Assembly: GCF_022539505.1 (NCBI RefSeq)
Contig: NC_061508.1
Location: 266,110,736 to 266,174,735 of the forward strand
Length of the DNA: 64,000 nucleotides
DNA from: Lolium rigidum
Taxonomy: Eukaryota > Streptophyta > Magnoliopsida > Poales > Poaceae
Direction: 5' to 3'
How positions within the stretch are numbered: the first letter of the stretch is position 1; every line of letters starts with the position of its first letter. A program made the position numbers and the translations under genes. The notes beneath the pieces were generated by a model, which saw nothing but the letters and a program-made list of their open reading frames with translations, searched no databases and was not told where the DNA came from. Positions 22,720 through 34,613 of the stretch are shown in pieces.

Positions 22720-25700
22720 ATGAATCGGCAATGGATGTACGGTAACCGACTCTCCGGCGAGTTCACTACGGGTTTGAAAGGTTTCCTCGTAGTGCCTAAT
22801 GCGAACAAGCAGGGGGTTTTGTTATATGTCCATGTGTTGGCTGTAAGAATCAGAAGGGTTACTCTTCCTCAAGAGAAGTTCACCTGCACCTGTTTCGGCA
22901 CGGTTTCATGCCAAGCTATAATTGTTGGACCAAGCATGGAGAAAGAGGGATTATAATGGAAGAAGATGAAGAAGGGGATGATATCATCGATGAAAACTAT
23001 CTTGATCATTTCGGTGATACTTTCATGGAGGATGCTGAAGGTGGGGAAGGTGAAGGGGAAGGTGAAGGGGAAGGTGAAGAAGAGGCACGTGATGAGCCCA
23101 CTTATGATCTTGGTCGGACCATTGCTGATGCACGGAGAGGCTACGAAACTGAAAAGGAGAGGAAGAATTTGGATCGCATGTTAGAGGATCACAAAAAGTC
23201 GTTGTACCCCGGATGTGATAATGGTCTGAAAAAGTTGGGCTGCAAACTGGATTTGCTGAAATGGAAGGCACAGGAAGGTCTATCTGACTCGGGATTTGAA
23301 AATTTGCTGAAAATGATGAAGAATATGTTTGCAAAGAATAACGAGTTGCCTGCCAGTACGTACAAAGCAAAGAAGGTTGTCTGCCCTCTAGGTTTAGAGG
23401 TTCTGAAGATACATGCATGCATTAACGACTGCATCCTCTATCGCGGTGAATACGAGAATTTGAATGAATGCCCGGTATGCACTGCATTGCGTTATAAGAT
23501 CAGAGGCGATGACCCTGGTGACGATGTTGAGGGCCAAAAACCCAGGAAGAGGGTTCCCGCCAAGGTGATGTGGTATGCTCCTATAATACCACGGTTGAAA
23601 TGTCTATTCAGGAACAAAGAGCATGCCAAGTTGTTGCGATGGCACAAAGAGGAACGTAAGTCGGACGGGGAGTTGAGACACCCCGCAGATGGAACACAAT
23701 GGAGAAAGATCGACAGAGAGTTCAAAGATTTTGCAGCTGACGCAAGGAACATAAGATTTGGTCTAAGTACAGATGGCATGAATCCTTTTGGCGAGCAGAG
23801 CTCCAGCCATAGCACCTGGTCCGTGACTCTATGCATCTACAACCTTCCTCCTTGGTTGTGCATGAAGCGGAAGTTCATTATGATGCCAGTGCTCATCCAA
23901 GGTCCGAAGCAACCCGGCAACGACATCGATGTGTACCTAAGGCCATTAGTTGATGAACTTTTACAGTTGTGAGGCAGACCTGGTGTACGTGTGTGGGATG
24001 AACACAAAGAAGAGGAATTTGACCTACGAGCGTTTCTTTTCGTAACCATCAACGATTGGCCTGCTCTTAGTAACCTTTCGGGACAGTCAAATAAGGGATA
24101 CAATGCATGCACGCACTGCTTACATGAGACTAAAAGTGTATATTTGCCAAATTGTAAGAAGAACGTGTACCTTGGGCATCGTTGATTTCTTCCGAAAATT
24201 CATAACGTAAGAAAGAAAGGCAAGCATTACAACGGCAAGGCAGATCACCGACCGAAGCCTGCGGAACGTATCGGTGCCGAGGTATTTGATATGGTCAAGG
24301 ATTTAAAAGTCATCTTTGGAAAGGGTCCCGGCGGACAATCAGTTCCGCAGGAGCCGACGGGCACGCACCCATGTGGAAGAAGAAATCTATATTCTGGGAG
24401 CTAGAATATTGGAAAGTCCTAGATGTCCGCTCTGCAATCGACGTGATGCATGTTACGAAGAATATTTGCGTGAACCTGCTAAGCTTCTTGGGCGTGTATG
24501 GGAATACAAATGATAGAAAGGAAGCACGGCAGGACCAGCAACGTTTGAAAGACCCTAATGACCGGCATCCGGAATTGTTTTAAGGTCGTGCCAGCTACGC
24601 TCTTAGCAAAGAAGAGAAGGTCATCTTTTTTGAATGCCTGAGCAGTATGAAGGTCCCGTCTGGATTCTCGTCGAATATAAAGGGAATAATAAACATGGCG
24701 GACAAAAAGTTCCAAAACCTGAAGTCTCACGACTGCCACGTGATTATGACGCAATTGCTTCCGATTGCTTTGAGGGGGCTCCTACCGGAAAATGTTCGAG
24801 TAGCCATTGTGAAGCTATGTGCATTTCTCAATGCAATCTCTCAGAAGGTAATCAATCAAGAAGATCTACCACGGTTATAGAACGATGTGGTCCAATGTCT
24901 TGTCAGCTTCGAGTTGGTGTTCCCGCCATCCTTCTTCAATATTATGACGCACCTCCTGGTTCACCTAGTCGAAGAGATTTCCATTCTCGGTCCTGTATTT
25001 CTACACAATATGTTCCCCTTTGAGAGGTTCATGGGAGTATTAAAGAAATATGTTCGTAACCGTGCCAGGCCAAAAGGAAGCATCGCCAAGGGCTATGGAA
25101 ATGAGGAGGTAATTGAGTTTTGTGTTGACTTTGTTCCTGACCTTAAGCCGATTGGTCTTCCTCGATCGCGGCACGAGGGGAGACTAAGTGGAAAAGGCAC
25201 GATCGGAAGGAAATCAATGATATGTATGGACGGCCATTCTATGACTGAAGTACACCACACAGTTCTGACAAATTCCAGCTTGGTGGCTCCGTACTTCGAG
25301 AAACACAAGAATATTTTATGCTCGGACAACCCGGGGAAGCCTGAATCCTGGGTTAGAAAGGCCCACATGGAGACTTTCGGCAGTTGGTTGAGAAAACATT
25401 TAATGAATGACAATGATGTTGGAGATCAGCTGTACATGTTGGCCAAGACACCATCTTCGACTATAACGACTTTCCAAGGGTACGAGATAAATGGGAATAC
25501 ATTTTACACGATCGCCCAAGATAAAAAGAGCACCAACCAAAACAGTGGTGTCCGCTTTGATGCAGCAACCGAGAATGGGCAAAAGGTCACATATTATGGT
25601 TACATAGAGGAGATATGGGAACTTGACTATGGACCCTCCTTTAAGGTCCCTTTGTTCCGGTGCAAATGGTTCAAGCTACAGGAGGTGGGGTAAAGGTGGA

Positions 25701-26064
25701 CCAGCAATACGGAATGACAATGGTGGATTTCAACAATCTTGGTTACCTTGACGAACCATTCGTCCTAGCCAAAGATGTCGCTCAGGTTTTCTATGTGAAG
25801 GACATGAGTAGCAAACCAAGGAAACGGAAAGATAAGAAAACGATCAGTACATCATGCGATGATCCAAAGCCCCACATTGTTCTTTCAGGGAAAAGAAACA
25901 TCGTGGGAGTGGAGGACAAGACAGACATGTCAGAAGATTATAATATGTTTGGTGAAATTCCGCCCTTCAAAGTGAACACCGACCCAAGCATTAAGTTAAA
26001 TGATGAGGATGCTCCATGGATACGGCACAATCGTAAGCAAGCAGGGACACAAGGGAAGAAATGA
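22720..26064 (+). pseudogene. CACTA (En/Spm) TNP2-type transposase pseudogene
   Basis: Transposase that would cut and move CACTA elements. The ATG is at 22720 (MNRQWMYGNRLSGEFTTG). A Transpos_assoc zinc-binding region follows, with CPCVGC in the shifted frame. The TNP2 (Transposase_21) core spans about 23300-24880, including KVVCPLGLEVLKIHACINDC, RFGLSTDGMNPFG and LNACPVC-like CPVC. DUF4218-like FERFMGVLKKYVRNRA is at about 25020-25070 and a DUF4216-like end at about 25480-25690. Damage: a frameshift near 22815, TGA at 23970, TGA at 24183, frameshifts near 24365 and 24585, a stop at about 24878 (PRL*NDVV), and a frameshift near 25685. The three stops fit C-to-T or G-to-A changes. It was full-length before decay. 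Confidence 0.9.
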
Positions 26065-26200
26065 TGTGTAATAATTTATTGTACCAAACTTTGTTGAATG
26101 GATCATGTGAATTATATTATCCGTGATGTGTGTGGTGTCCATTTTTGAATGATTCGATTGATTCGAGATACCACTGATGATACATGAAATTTGGAGTGAT

Positions 26201-26747
26201 TTAGTCATACTCCTGCCTAGGCGTATAATATGCATACTCGTAGTCTTCATAGTCGCCGTCGTTGTACTGGTAGTTGTCGCCTTCTAAGTTGCCGCCGTCG
26301 TCGTCGCTGCCGTCGTCGCTGTCGCCGGGCGGCGCTCGTGGCTCGAACTAAGGGTAGCGCAGGCGGGGGATATCGCCGGCCTTGATGTAGTCCATGACGC
26401 TCTGCAGAGTCCGGCCGTACCACCATAGCCGACGGCCGGCCTCGTGGAAGTTCCCAGGAGGCAGACCGTCCTCTTCATACCTGGCGAGCGCCCTCTCACG
26501 CCGATTGATGAAGAAGGCATCCCAAGTATGCTGGTTATCGGGATGCCAGCGGGGATTCATCCGCTGTTCTGGCGTGAGGTCGAGGTAGTAGTGGTTCGTG
26601 ATGGCCGCCCGGCGCGCAGTACCCTGAGGGACGGGAGGGACCGGTACGCCTCCGGCGCTTAGGCTCCAGCCGACGGGGATGCGGCAGCCCGGTGGGCAAG
26701 GGTAGTTCGAGCCGCAAAGCTCCTCCACCTGCTGGTACGGTGGAAGC
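26201..26747 (-). pseudogene. CACTA accessory ORF, convergent to the transposase, split by element B
   Basis: The minus-strand frame runs PPYQQVEELCGSNYPCP ... RRERALARYEEDGLPPG ... LQSVMDYIKAGDIPRLRYP. It then hits a stop at 26348-26350 (probably CAG to TAG) and continues FEPRAPPGDSDDGSDDDGG to a TAA at 26201. The original start is probably the ATG at 33542, now beyond element B. Removing B and one GAAGC copy gives ATGGCTTCC joined to this frame with a one-base shift. The protein was short, about 185 residues, with an acidic Asp/Gly/Tyr-rich tail. I recall similar unnamed proteins in grass CACTA elements but know no function. Confidence 0.6.
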
Positions 26748-28350
26748 TGCTGACGTGCAGTTGACACACGTCCGTTGGGAACCCCAAGAGGAAGGTGTGA
26801 TGCGTACAGCAGCGAGTTTTCCCTCAGTATAAAACCAAGGTTATCGAACCAGTAGGAGTCAAGGAACACGTGAAGGTTGTTGGTGACGGAGTGTAGTGCA
26901 GCGCAACACCAGGGATTCCGGCGCCAACGTGGAACCTGCACAACACAATCAAAGTACTTTGCCCCAACGTAATAGTGAGGTTGTCAATCTCACCGGCTTG
27001 CTGTAAACAAAGGATTAGATGTATAGTGTGGATGATGATGTTTGTTTGCGAATAACAGTAAAGAACAATTGCAGTAGATTGTATTTCAGATGTAAAGAAT
27101 GGACCGGGGTCCACAGTTCACTAGTGGTGTCTCTCCCATAAGATAAATAACATGTTGGGTGAACAAATTACACTTGGGCAATTGACAAATAAAGAAGGCA
27201 TAACAATGCACATACATATATCATGATGAGTACTATGAGATTTAATCAGGGCATTACGACAAAGTACATAGACCGCTATCCAGCATGCATCTATGCCTAA
27301 AAAGTCCACCTTCAGAGTTATCATCCGAACCCCTTCCAAGTATTAAGTTGCAAACAACATGACAATTGCATTAAGTATGGTGCGTAATGTAATCAACACA
27401 AATATCCTTAGACAAAGCATCGATGTTTTATCCCTAGTGGCAACAAGCACATCCACAACCTTAGAACTTTCCGTCACATCGTCCTGCATTCAATGGAGGC
27501 ATGAACCCACTATCGAGCATAAATACTCCCTCTTGGAGTCACAAGTATCAACTTGGCCAGAGCCTCTACTAGCAACGGAGAGCATGCAAGAACATAAACA
27601 ACATATATGATATATTGATAATCAACTTGACATAGTATTCAATATTCATCGGATCCCAACAAACACAACATGTAGCATTACAAATAGATGATCTTGATCA
27701 TGATAGGCAGCTCACAAGATCTAATATGATAGCACAATGAGGAGAAGACAACCATCTAGCTACTGCTATGGACCCATAGTCCAGGGGTGGAGTACTCACA
27801 CATCGATCCGGAGGTGATCATGGCGATGAAGAGACCTCCGGGAGATGATTCCCCTCTCCGGAAGGGTGCCGGAGGCGATCTCCTGAATCCCCCGAGATGG
27901 GATTGGCGGCGGCGGCGTCTCTGGAAGTTTTCCGTATCGTGGCTCTCGGTACTGGGGTATTCGCGATGAAGGCTTTAAGTAGGCGGAAGGGTAGGTTTAG
28001 GGGCGTCACGAGGGGCCCACACGCTAGGGCCGCGCGGCCAGGACCTGGGCCGCGCCGCCCTAGTGTGTCACCACCTCGTGGCCCCACTTCGTATCTCCCT
28101 CGGTCTTCTGGAAGCTTCGTGGAAAAATAAGACCCTGGGCGTTGATTTCGTCCAATTCCGAGAATATTTCCTTTGTAGGATTTCTGAAACCAAAAACAGC
28201 AGAAAACAACAACTGGCTCTTCGGCATCTCGTCAATAGGTTAGTGCCGGAAAATGCATAATAATGACATATAATGTGTATAAAACATGTGAGTATCATCA
28301 TAAAAGTAGCATGGAACATAAGAAATTATAGATACGTTTGGGACGTATCA
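26748..28350 (-). repeat. 3' LTR of element B
   Basis: 1603 bp. On the minus strand it starts TGATACGTCCCAAACGTATC and ends CTGCACGTCAGCA. It pairs with the LTR at 31949-33534. As the 3' LTR on the minus strand, its promoter would transcribe leftwards into the CACTA accessory ORF. Confidence 0.9.
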
Positions 28351-28364
28351 AGCATCCCCAAGCT
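28351..28364 (-). other. Polypurine-like tract of element B
   Basis: The minus strand reads AAGCTTGGGGATGC directly before the 3' LTR. It is identical to the tract of element A at 7221-7234. Confidence 0.65.
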
Positions 28365-30896
28365 TAGTTCCTACTCGCCCTCGAGTAGGTAAACGATAAC
28401 AAAGATAATTTCTGAAGTGATATGCTATCATAATCTTGATCAATACTATTGTAAAGCATATGAGATGAATACAGCGATTCGAAGCAATGATGAAGATAAT
28501 GAGTAAACAAATGAATCATATAGCAAAGACTTTTCATGAATAGTACTTTCAAGACAAGCATCAATAAGACTTGCATAAGAGTTACTCATAAAGCAATACA
28601 TTCTTAGTAGAAAGCTTTGAAGGAACACAAAGGAAGATATAAGTTTCAGCAATTGCTTTCAACTTCAACATATTTATCTCATGGATAATTGTCAACACAA
28701 AGTAATATAACAAGTGCAATAGGTGAACATGTAAGAATCAATGCACGCAGTTGATACAAGTGTTTGCTTCTGGGATAGAAAGAATAGGTAAACTGACTCA
28801 ACAATAAAGTAAAAGATTGGCCCTTCGCAGAGGGAAGCATGGATTACTATTTTTGTGCTAGAGCTTTTTATTTTGAAAACATAGAAACAATTTTGTCAAC
28901 GGTAGTAATAAATCATATGTGTTATGTATAAGATATCCTATAAGTTGCAAGCCTCATGCATAGTATACCAATAGTGCTCGCACCTTTTCCTAATTAGCTT
29001 GGATTAACATGGATTATCATTGCATAGCATATGTTTCAACCAAGTGTCACAAAGCGGTACCTCTATGCCGCCTGTACAAAGGTCTAAGGAGAAAGTTCGC
29101 ATTGGATTTCTCGCTTTTGATTATTCTCAACTTAGACATCCATACCGGGACAACATAGACAACAGTATAATGGACTCCTCTTTAATGCATAAGCATTCAA
29201 CAACAGATAAAATTCTCATAAGAGATTGAGGATTAATTGTCCAAACTGAAACTTCCACCATGAATCATGGCTTTAGTTAGCGGCCCAATGTTCTTCTCTA
29301 ACAATATGCATACTCAAACCATTTGATCATGAAAATCACCCTTACTTCGCACAAGACGAACATGCATAGCAACTCACATGATATTCAACAAAGGTAAAAG
29401 TTGATGGCGTCCCCGTAAACATGGTTACCGCTCAACAAGCAACTTATTAAGAAATAAGACACATAAGTACATATTCTTCACCACAATAGTTTTTAAGGCT
29501 ATTTTCCCATGAGCTATATATTGCAAAGACAAAGGATAGAATTTTAAAGGTAGCACTCAAGTAATGTACTTTGGAATGGCAGAGAAATACCATGTAGTAG
29601 GTAGGTATGGTGGACACAAATGGCATAGTTTTTGGCTCAAGGATTTGGATGCACGAGAAGAATTCCTCTCAATACAAGGCTAGGCTAGCAAGGTTGTTTG
29701 AAGCAAACTCAAGTATAAAAGGTGCAGAAAAGCTCACATATGAACACATTGTAAGTATTATAAGACTTTACATTGTCTCCTTGTTGTTCAAACACCTTAA
29801 CCAGAAAATATCTAGACTCTAGAGAAACTAATCATGCAAACCAAAATTTAACAAGCTCTATGTAGTTATTCATTAATGGGTGCAAAGTACATGATGCAAG
29901 AGCTTAAACATGATCTATATGAGCACAACAATTGCCAAGTATCACATTATTCAAGACATTATACCATTTACGACATGCAGCATTTTCTGTTTCCAACCAT
30001 ATAACAATGAATGAAGTAGTTCAACCTTCGCAATGAACATTAAGAATAAAGCTAAGAACATATGTGTTCATACAAAACAGCGGAGCGTGTCTCTCTCCCA
30101 AACAAAGAATGTTAGGATCCGATTTTATTCAAACAAAAACAAAAACAAAAACGAACAGACGCTCCAAGTAAAGCACATAAGATGTGACGGAATAAAAATA
30201 TAGTTTCACTAGAGGTGACCTCGATAAGTTGTCGATGAAGAAGGGATGCCTTGGGCATCCCCAAGCTTAGATGCTTGGGTCTTCTTAAAATATGCAAGGA
30301 TGAACCACGGGGCATCCCCAAGCTTAGACTTTTCACTCTTCTTGATCATATTGTATCATCCTCCTCTCTTGACCCTTGAAAACTTCCTCCACACCAAACT
30401 CAAAACAAACTCATTAGAGGGTTAGTGCATAATTGAAAATTCATATATTCAGAGGTGACATAATCATTCTTAACACTTCTGGACATTGCACAAAGCTACT
30501 TAAAGTTAATGGAACAAAGAAATCCATCAAACATAGCAAAACAGTAATGCGAAATAAAAGGCAGAATCTGTCAAAACAGAACAGTCCGTAAAGACGAATT
30601 TTTTAGAGGCACTAGACTTGCTCAGATGAAAATGCCCAAATTGAATGAAAGTTGCGTAAAGATCTGAGGATCACGCACGTAAATTGGCAGATTTTTCTAA
30701 ATTTTCTACAGACGGGGCGGCTCAATTTCGTGACAGCAAGAAATCTGTTCCTGCGCAGTAATCCAAATCTAGTATTGACTTTACTATCAAAGACTTTACT
30801 TGGCACAACAATGCAATAAAATAAAGATAAGGAGAGGTTGCTACAGTAGTAACAACTTCCAGGACACAACAAAACAGTAATAAAAACATACATGGG
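28365..30896 (-). other. Internal non-coding region of element B
   Basis: About 2.5 kb, AT-rich, homologous to 4625-7220 of element A in the opposite orientation. It holds two extra copies of the tract motif (forward GGGCATCCCCAAGCTTAGA at 30253-30271 and a similar one at 30310-30328). No gene was seen. Confidence 0.6.
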
Positions 30897-31637
30897 TTAT
30901 CTCCCAAGAAGTGCTTTCTTTATAGCCATTAAGATGGGCTCGGTAATTTTAATGATGCTCGCGCAAGAAATAAGAGTTGAAGCAAAAGAGAGCATCAAAA
31001 GCAAATAAGAAACACTTTTAAGTCTAACCCACTTCCTATGAAAAGGAATCTTGTAAGGGAACAAGTACTGAAAGCACAAAGCAACAAGCATAGAAAGGCA
31101 ACACAAGCGCAACTTCAAGATTCTCAACATAGAGAGGGGAAACTTAATATTATTAAGATGCATATAACCATGTTTCCCTCTCTCATAATAACTTTCAGTA
31201 GCATCATTGATCAAATCCACAATATAAATATCACATGAAATATTCTTATCATGAGCTACATGCATAAAATTATTGCTCTCCACATAAGCATAGTCATTAC
31301 CATTAATTGTAGTGGTAGCAAATTCAATAAGATAAGTATCATTATTATTCTCATCACCATAATCATCATATATAGGAGGTATATTGTAATCATAATTAAT
31401 TTTCTCCTCCATGCTTGGGGGACTAAAAATATCATGCTCATCAAAACCAGCTTCCCCAAGCTTAAATTCTTCCATAGCATTAGCAATAATAGTGTTCAAA
31501 GAGTTCATGCTAATAACATTGCTACAACTATTTTGCAAACAAAGTTCCATGGGTTTTTTAATTTTCTCTTCAAACACCTCATGTCCTAACTCAAGATAAA
31601 TACTATAAAGATCTCTAATATTTTTGTTGTTTTCCAT
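30897..31637 (-). CDS. Conserved ORF of element B, unknown function
   Basis: 246 residues, homologous to the ORF at 3899-4624. Shared blocks are EEKIKKPME, KLGEAGFDEHDIFSPPS, a string of Asp/Asn/Tyr-rich segments, YVESNNFMH and ATESYYERGKHGY. The C-terminal third is hydrophobic with basic residues, with two possible membrane spans near residues 180-200 and 220-240 (YLLLMLSFASTLISCASII), ending KITEPILMAIKKALLGR. It starts about 285 bp after the primer-binding site, where gag would begin. A role in packaging or mobilisation is possible but unproven. No known domain was recognised. Confidence 0.6.
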   Translation of the reverse strand: MENNKNIRDLYSIYLELGHEVFEEKIKKPMELCLQNSCSNVISMNSLNTIIANAMEEFKLGEAGFDEHDIFSPPSMEEKINYDYNIPPIYDDYGDENNNDTYLIEFATTTINGNDYAYVESNNFMHVAHDKNISCDIYIVDLINDATESYYERGKHGYMHLNNIKFPLSMLRILKLRLCCLSMLVALCFQYLFPYKIPFHRKWVRLKSVSYLLLMLSFASTLISCASIIKITEPILMAIKKALLGR

Positions 31638-31921
31638 TAAGCCTAACTAGTGAAATCACACAACTTAGTGTTCTCAGGAGTATTCATTTTAGCAGTAGTA
31701 AATAAAGCAAACTAAATAAAGTAAATGCAAGTAGCTAATTTTTTGTGTTTTTAATATAGAGATCAAACAAGACAGTAAATAAAGTAAATCTAGCAACTAA
31801 TTTTTTTGTATTTTTGATATAAAGAGCAAACAAAGCAGTAAAATAAAGTAAAGTAAAGCAAGACAAAAACAAAGTAAAGAGATTGGATGTGGGAGACTCC
31901 CCTTGCAGCGTGTCTTGATCT

Positions 31922-31938
31922 CCCCGGCAACGGCGCCA
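31922..31938 (-). other. Primer-binding site of element B, tRNA-Asp type
   Basis: The minus strand reads TGGCGCCGTTGCCGGGG, 10 bases from the 5' LTR. This is complementary to the 3' end of plant tRNA-Asp (CCCCGGCAACGGCGCCA). It fixes the direction of the element. Confidence 0.85.
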
Positions 31939-31948
31939 GAAAAATCCT

Positions 31949-33534
31949 TGCTGACGTGCAATTGACACACGTCCGTTGGGAACCCCAAGAGGAAGGTGTG
32001 ATGCGTACAGCAGCGAGTTTTCCCTCAGTATGAAACCAAGGTTATCGAACCAGTAGGAGTCAAGGAACACGTGAAGGTTGTTGGTGACGGAGTGTAGTGC
32101 GGCGCAACACCAGGGATTCCGGCGCCAACGTGGAACCTGCACAACACAATCAAAGTACTTTGCCCCAACGTAACAGCGAGGTTGTCAATCTCACCGGCTT
32201 GCTGTAAACAAAGGATTAGATGTATAGTGTGGATGATGATGTTTGTTTGCGAATAACAGTAAAGAACAAGTGCGATGAGATTGTATTTCAGATGTAAAGA
32301 ATGGACCGGGGTCCACAGTTCACTAGTGTGGTGTCTCTCCCATAAGATAAATAGCATGTTGGGTGAACAAATTACAGTTGGGCAATTGACAAATAAAGAA
32401 GGCATAACAATGCACATACATATATCATGATGAGTACTATGAGATTTAATCAGGGCATTACGACAAAGTACATAGACCGCTATCCAAGCATGCATCTATG
32501 CCTAAAAAGTCCACCTTCAGAGTTATCATCCGAACCCCTTCCAGTATTAAGTTGCAAACAACGGACAATTGCATTAAGTATGGTGCGTAATGTAATCAAC
32601 ACAAATATCCTTAGACAAAGCATCGATGTTTTATCCCTAGTGGCAACAAGCACATCCACAACCTTAGAACTTTCTGTCATTGTCCCGGATTCAATGGAGG
32701 CATGAACCCACTATCGAGCATAAATACTCCCTCTTGGAGTCACAAGTATCAACTTGGCCGAGCCTCTACTAGCAACGGAGAGCATGCAAGAACATAAACA
32801 ACATATATGATAGATTGATAATCAACTTGACATAGTATTAAATATTCATCGGATCCCAACAAACACAACATGTAGCATTACAAATAGATGATCTTGATCA
32901 TGATAGGCAGCTCACAAGATCTAACATGATAGCACAATGAGGAGAAGACAACCATCTAGCTACTGCTATGGACCCATAGTCCAGGGGTGGAGTACTCACA
33001 CATCGATCCGGAGGCGATCATGGCGATGAAGAGACCTCCGGGAGATGATTCCCCTCTCCGGCAGGGTGCCGGAGGCGATCTCCTAAATCCCCCGAGATGG
33101 GATTGGCGGCGGCGGCGTCTCTGGAAGGTTTTCCGTATCGTGGCTCTCGGTACTGGGGGTTTCGCGACGAAGGCTTTAAGTAGGCGGAAGGGCGGAGTCG
33201 GAGGAGTCACGGGGGCCCCACACGCTAGCTAGGGCCGCGCCGCCCTAGTGTGGCGGCGCCCCGTGGCCCCACTTCGTTTCTCCCTCGTTCTTATGGAAGC
33301 TTCGTGGAAAAATAAGACCCTAGGCGTTGATTTCGTCCAATTCCGAGAATATTTCCTTTGTAGGATTTCTGAAACCAAAAACAGCAGAAAACAGCAACTG
33401 GCTCTTCGGCATCTCGTCAATAGGTTAGTGCCGGAAAATGCATAATAATGACATATAATGTGTATAAACATGTGAGTATCATCATAAAAGTAGCATGGAA
33501 CATAAGAAATTATAGATACGTTTGGGACGTATCA
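31949..33534 (-). repeat. 5' LTR of element B
   Basis: 1586 bp, near-identical to the LTR at 26748-28350 apart from small indels and a few percent substitutions. It has the same TGATACGTCCC start and ends TGCACGTCAGCA next to the primer-binding site. Confidence 0.9.
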
Positions 33535-34053
33535 GAAGCCATGAGAGAGTGATGAGAGATTGTAGAGATGTGATAATGTTGGCCAAGCCGGGCTACATAT
33601 ATGTAGTGAGAAATGGCGGGAAAAATGGGAGCCGGAAGACAGGAGGCGGGAAGAAAGTGGCGGGAAGAAAGAGGCGGGAAGACAGGGAAGAAATGGCGGG
33701 AAGAAGAGGAATCCAGAGCTGGTCATCTAACCTTTAGTCCCGGCTGGTGGGTGCAACCGGGACTAAAGGTGGTTTTGTGTCATCTAAGAAAACTGTCGGT
33801 GGGATAAGGACATTTGGGTAAGCTTTAGTCCCGGCTGGAGGGTGCAACCGTGACTAAAGCTGTCGGCAGGATAAGGACGCGTGGGTGGATGCACTGCTCG
33901 ATGAGATAAAGCATGTAGCGCACGACGGCCTGTCGGAGGAACAAGACAAAGCAGAAGCGGCGCCGTGCCTATAAAAGGAGCATCGATACGTCTTGGAAAG
34001 CAGACCAACAAGCCAACCTAGCAGGTAGGGAGAGTTTCATCCCCATGGATGGA

Positions 34054-34478
34054 GTAAAGGGTTGGAAAATCTCCCGTGGCGCAACTTCTCGAAGATGTCG
34101 TCGGTGCACACGCCCTACGACATCTTCGGAAGTTGCTCCTCGGGAAAATTTTCCGGCAAGCCCGTGAAAGACTCCATCTCCTCTAACAGTGTTGGGCAAA
34201 GGGTTGGAAAATCTCCCGTGGCGCAGCTTCTCGAAGATGTCGTCGGTGCACACGCCCTACGACAACTTCGGAAGTTGTTCCTCGGGAAAATTTTCCTGCA
34301 AGCCCGTGAAAGACTCCATCTCCTCTAACAGTGTTGGGTAAAGGGTTGGAAAATCTCCCGTGGCGCCTTCTCGAAGATGTCGTCGGTGCACACGCCCTAT
34401 GACATCTTCGGAAGTTGCTCCTCGAGAAAATTTTCCTGCAAGCCCGTGAAAGACTCCATCTCCTCTAACAGTGTTGGG
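34054..34478. repeat. 142-bp tandem repeat, three copies
   Basis: Copies begin at 34054, 34196 and 34338 with (G)TAAAGGGTTGGAAAATCTCC and end at 34478. In copy 1 CGAAGATGTCGT and ACGACATCTTCG form a perfect 12-bp inverted repeat around a 15-base loop, extended by AACTTC/GAAGTT with one bulge. Copies 2 and 3 carry mismatches in the stem. Confidence 0.9.
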
Positions 34479-34613
34479 AAGAACTGGTGGGAAGAGGGGG
34501 GCGGAAAGACAGAGGCGGGAAGAACTAGTGGGAAGAGGGGGGTGGGAGGACAGAGGCGGCGGCCGGGAAGAACTGGTGGGAAGAAGGGGGCGGGAAGATA
34601 GAGGCGGGATGAA
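34476..34613. repeat. Purine-rich tandem repeat, 41-48 bp period
   Basis: Three units start GGGAAGAACT at 34476, 34517 and 34565. Similar GGCGGGAAGA runs at 33612-33715 lie on the other side of the 142-bp triplicate. Confidence 0.7.

Larger units (their letters stand above)
26748..33534 (-). mobile_element. Full-length non-autonomous LTR retrotransposon B
   Basis: 6787-bp minus-strand element flanked by the 5-bp TSD GAAGC at 26743-26747 and 33535-33539. Order on the minus strand: 5' LTR (33534-31949), primer-binding site matching tRNA-Asp, one ORF (31637-30897), a non-coding region, a polypurine-like tract, and 3' LTR (28350-26748). It has no gag, protease, reverse transcriptase or integrase. 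The first 250 aligned LTR bases show about 5 differences, so the insertion is young. It is related to element A. It disrupts the accessory ORF of CACTA D. Confidence 0.93.

Noticed and set aside
26535..26717. Frame MRLELPLPTGLPHPRRLEP on the minus strand as the accessory protein
   Set aside because: A neighbouring frame carries the CACTA-type sequence (RRERALARYEEDGLPPG); this one is Arg/Pro-rich shadow sequence.
31922..31938. Possible tRNA-Asp gene fragment
   Set aside because: Only the 3' 17 bases match, next to an LTR end: it is a primer-binding site, not a gene.
33600..33612. TAGTG at about 33604 as the right terminus of CACTA D
   Set aside because: The adjoining sequence (CACTACATATATGTAGCC on the minus strand) does not resemble the left terminus CACTAGTAGAAAAAG, and the expected CTC duplication is absent.
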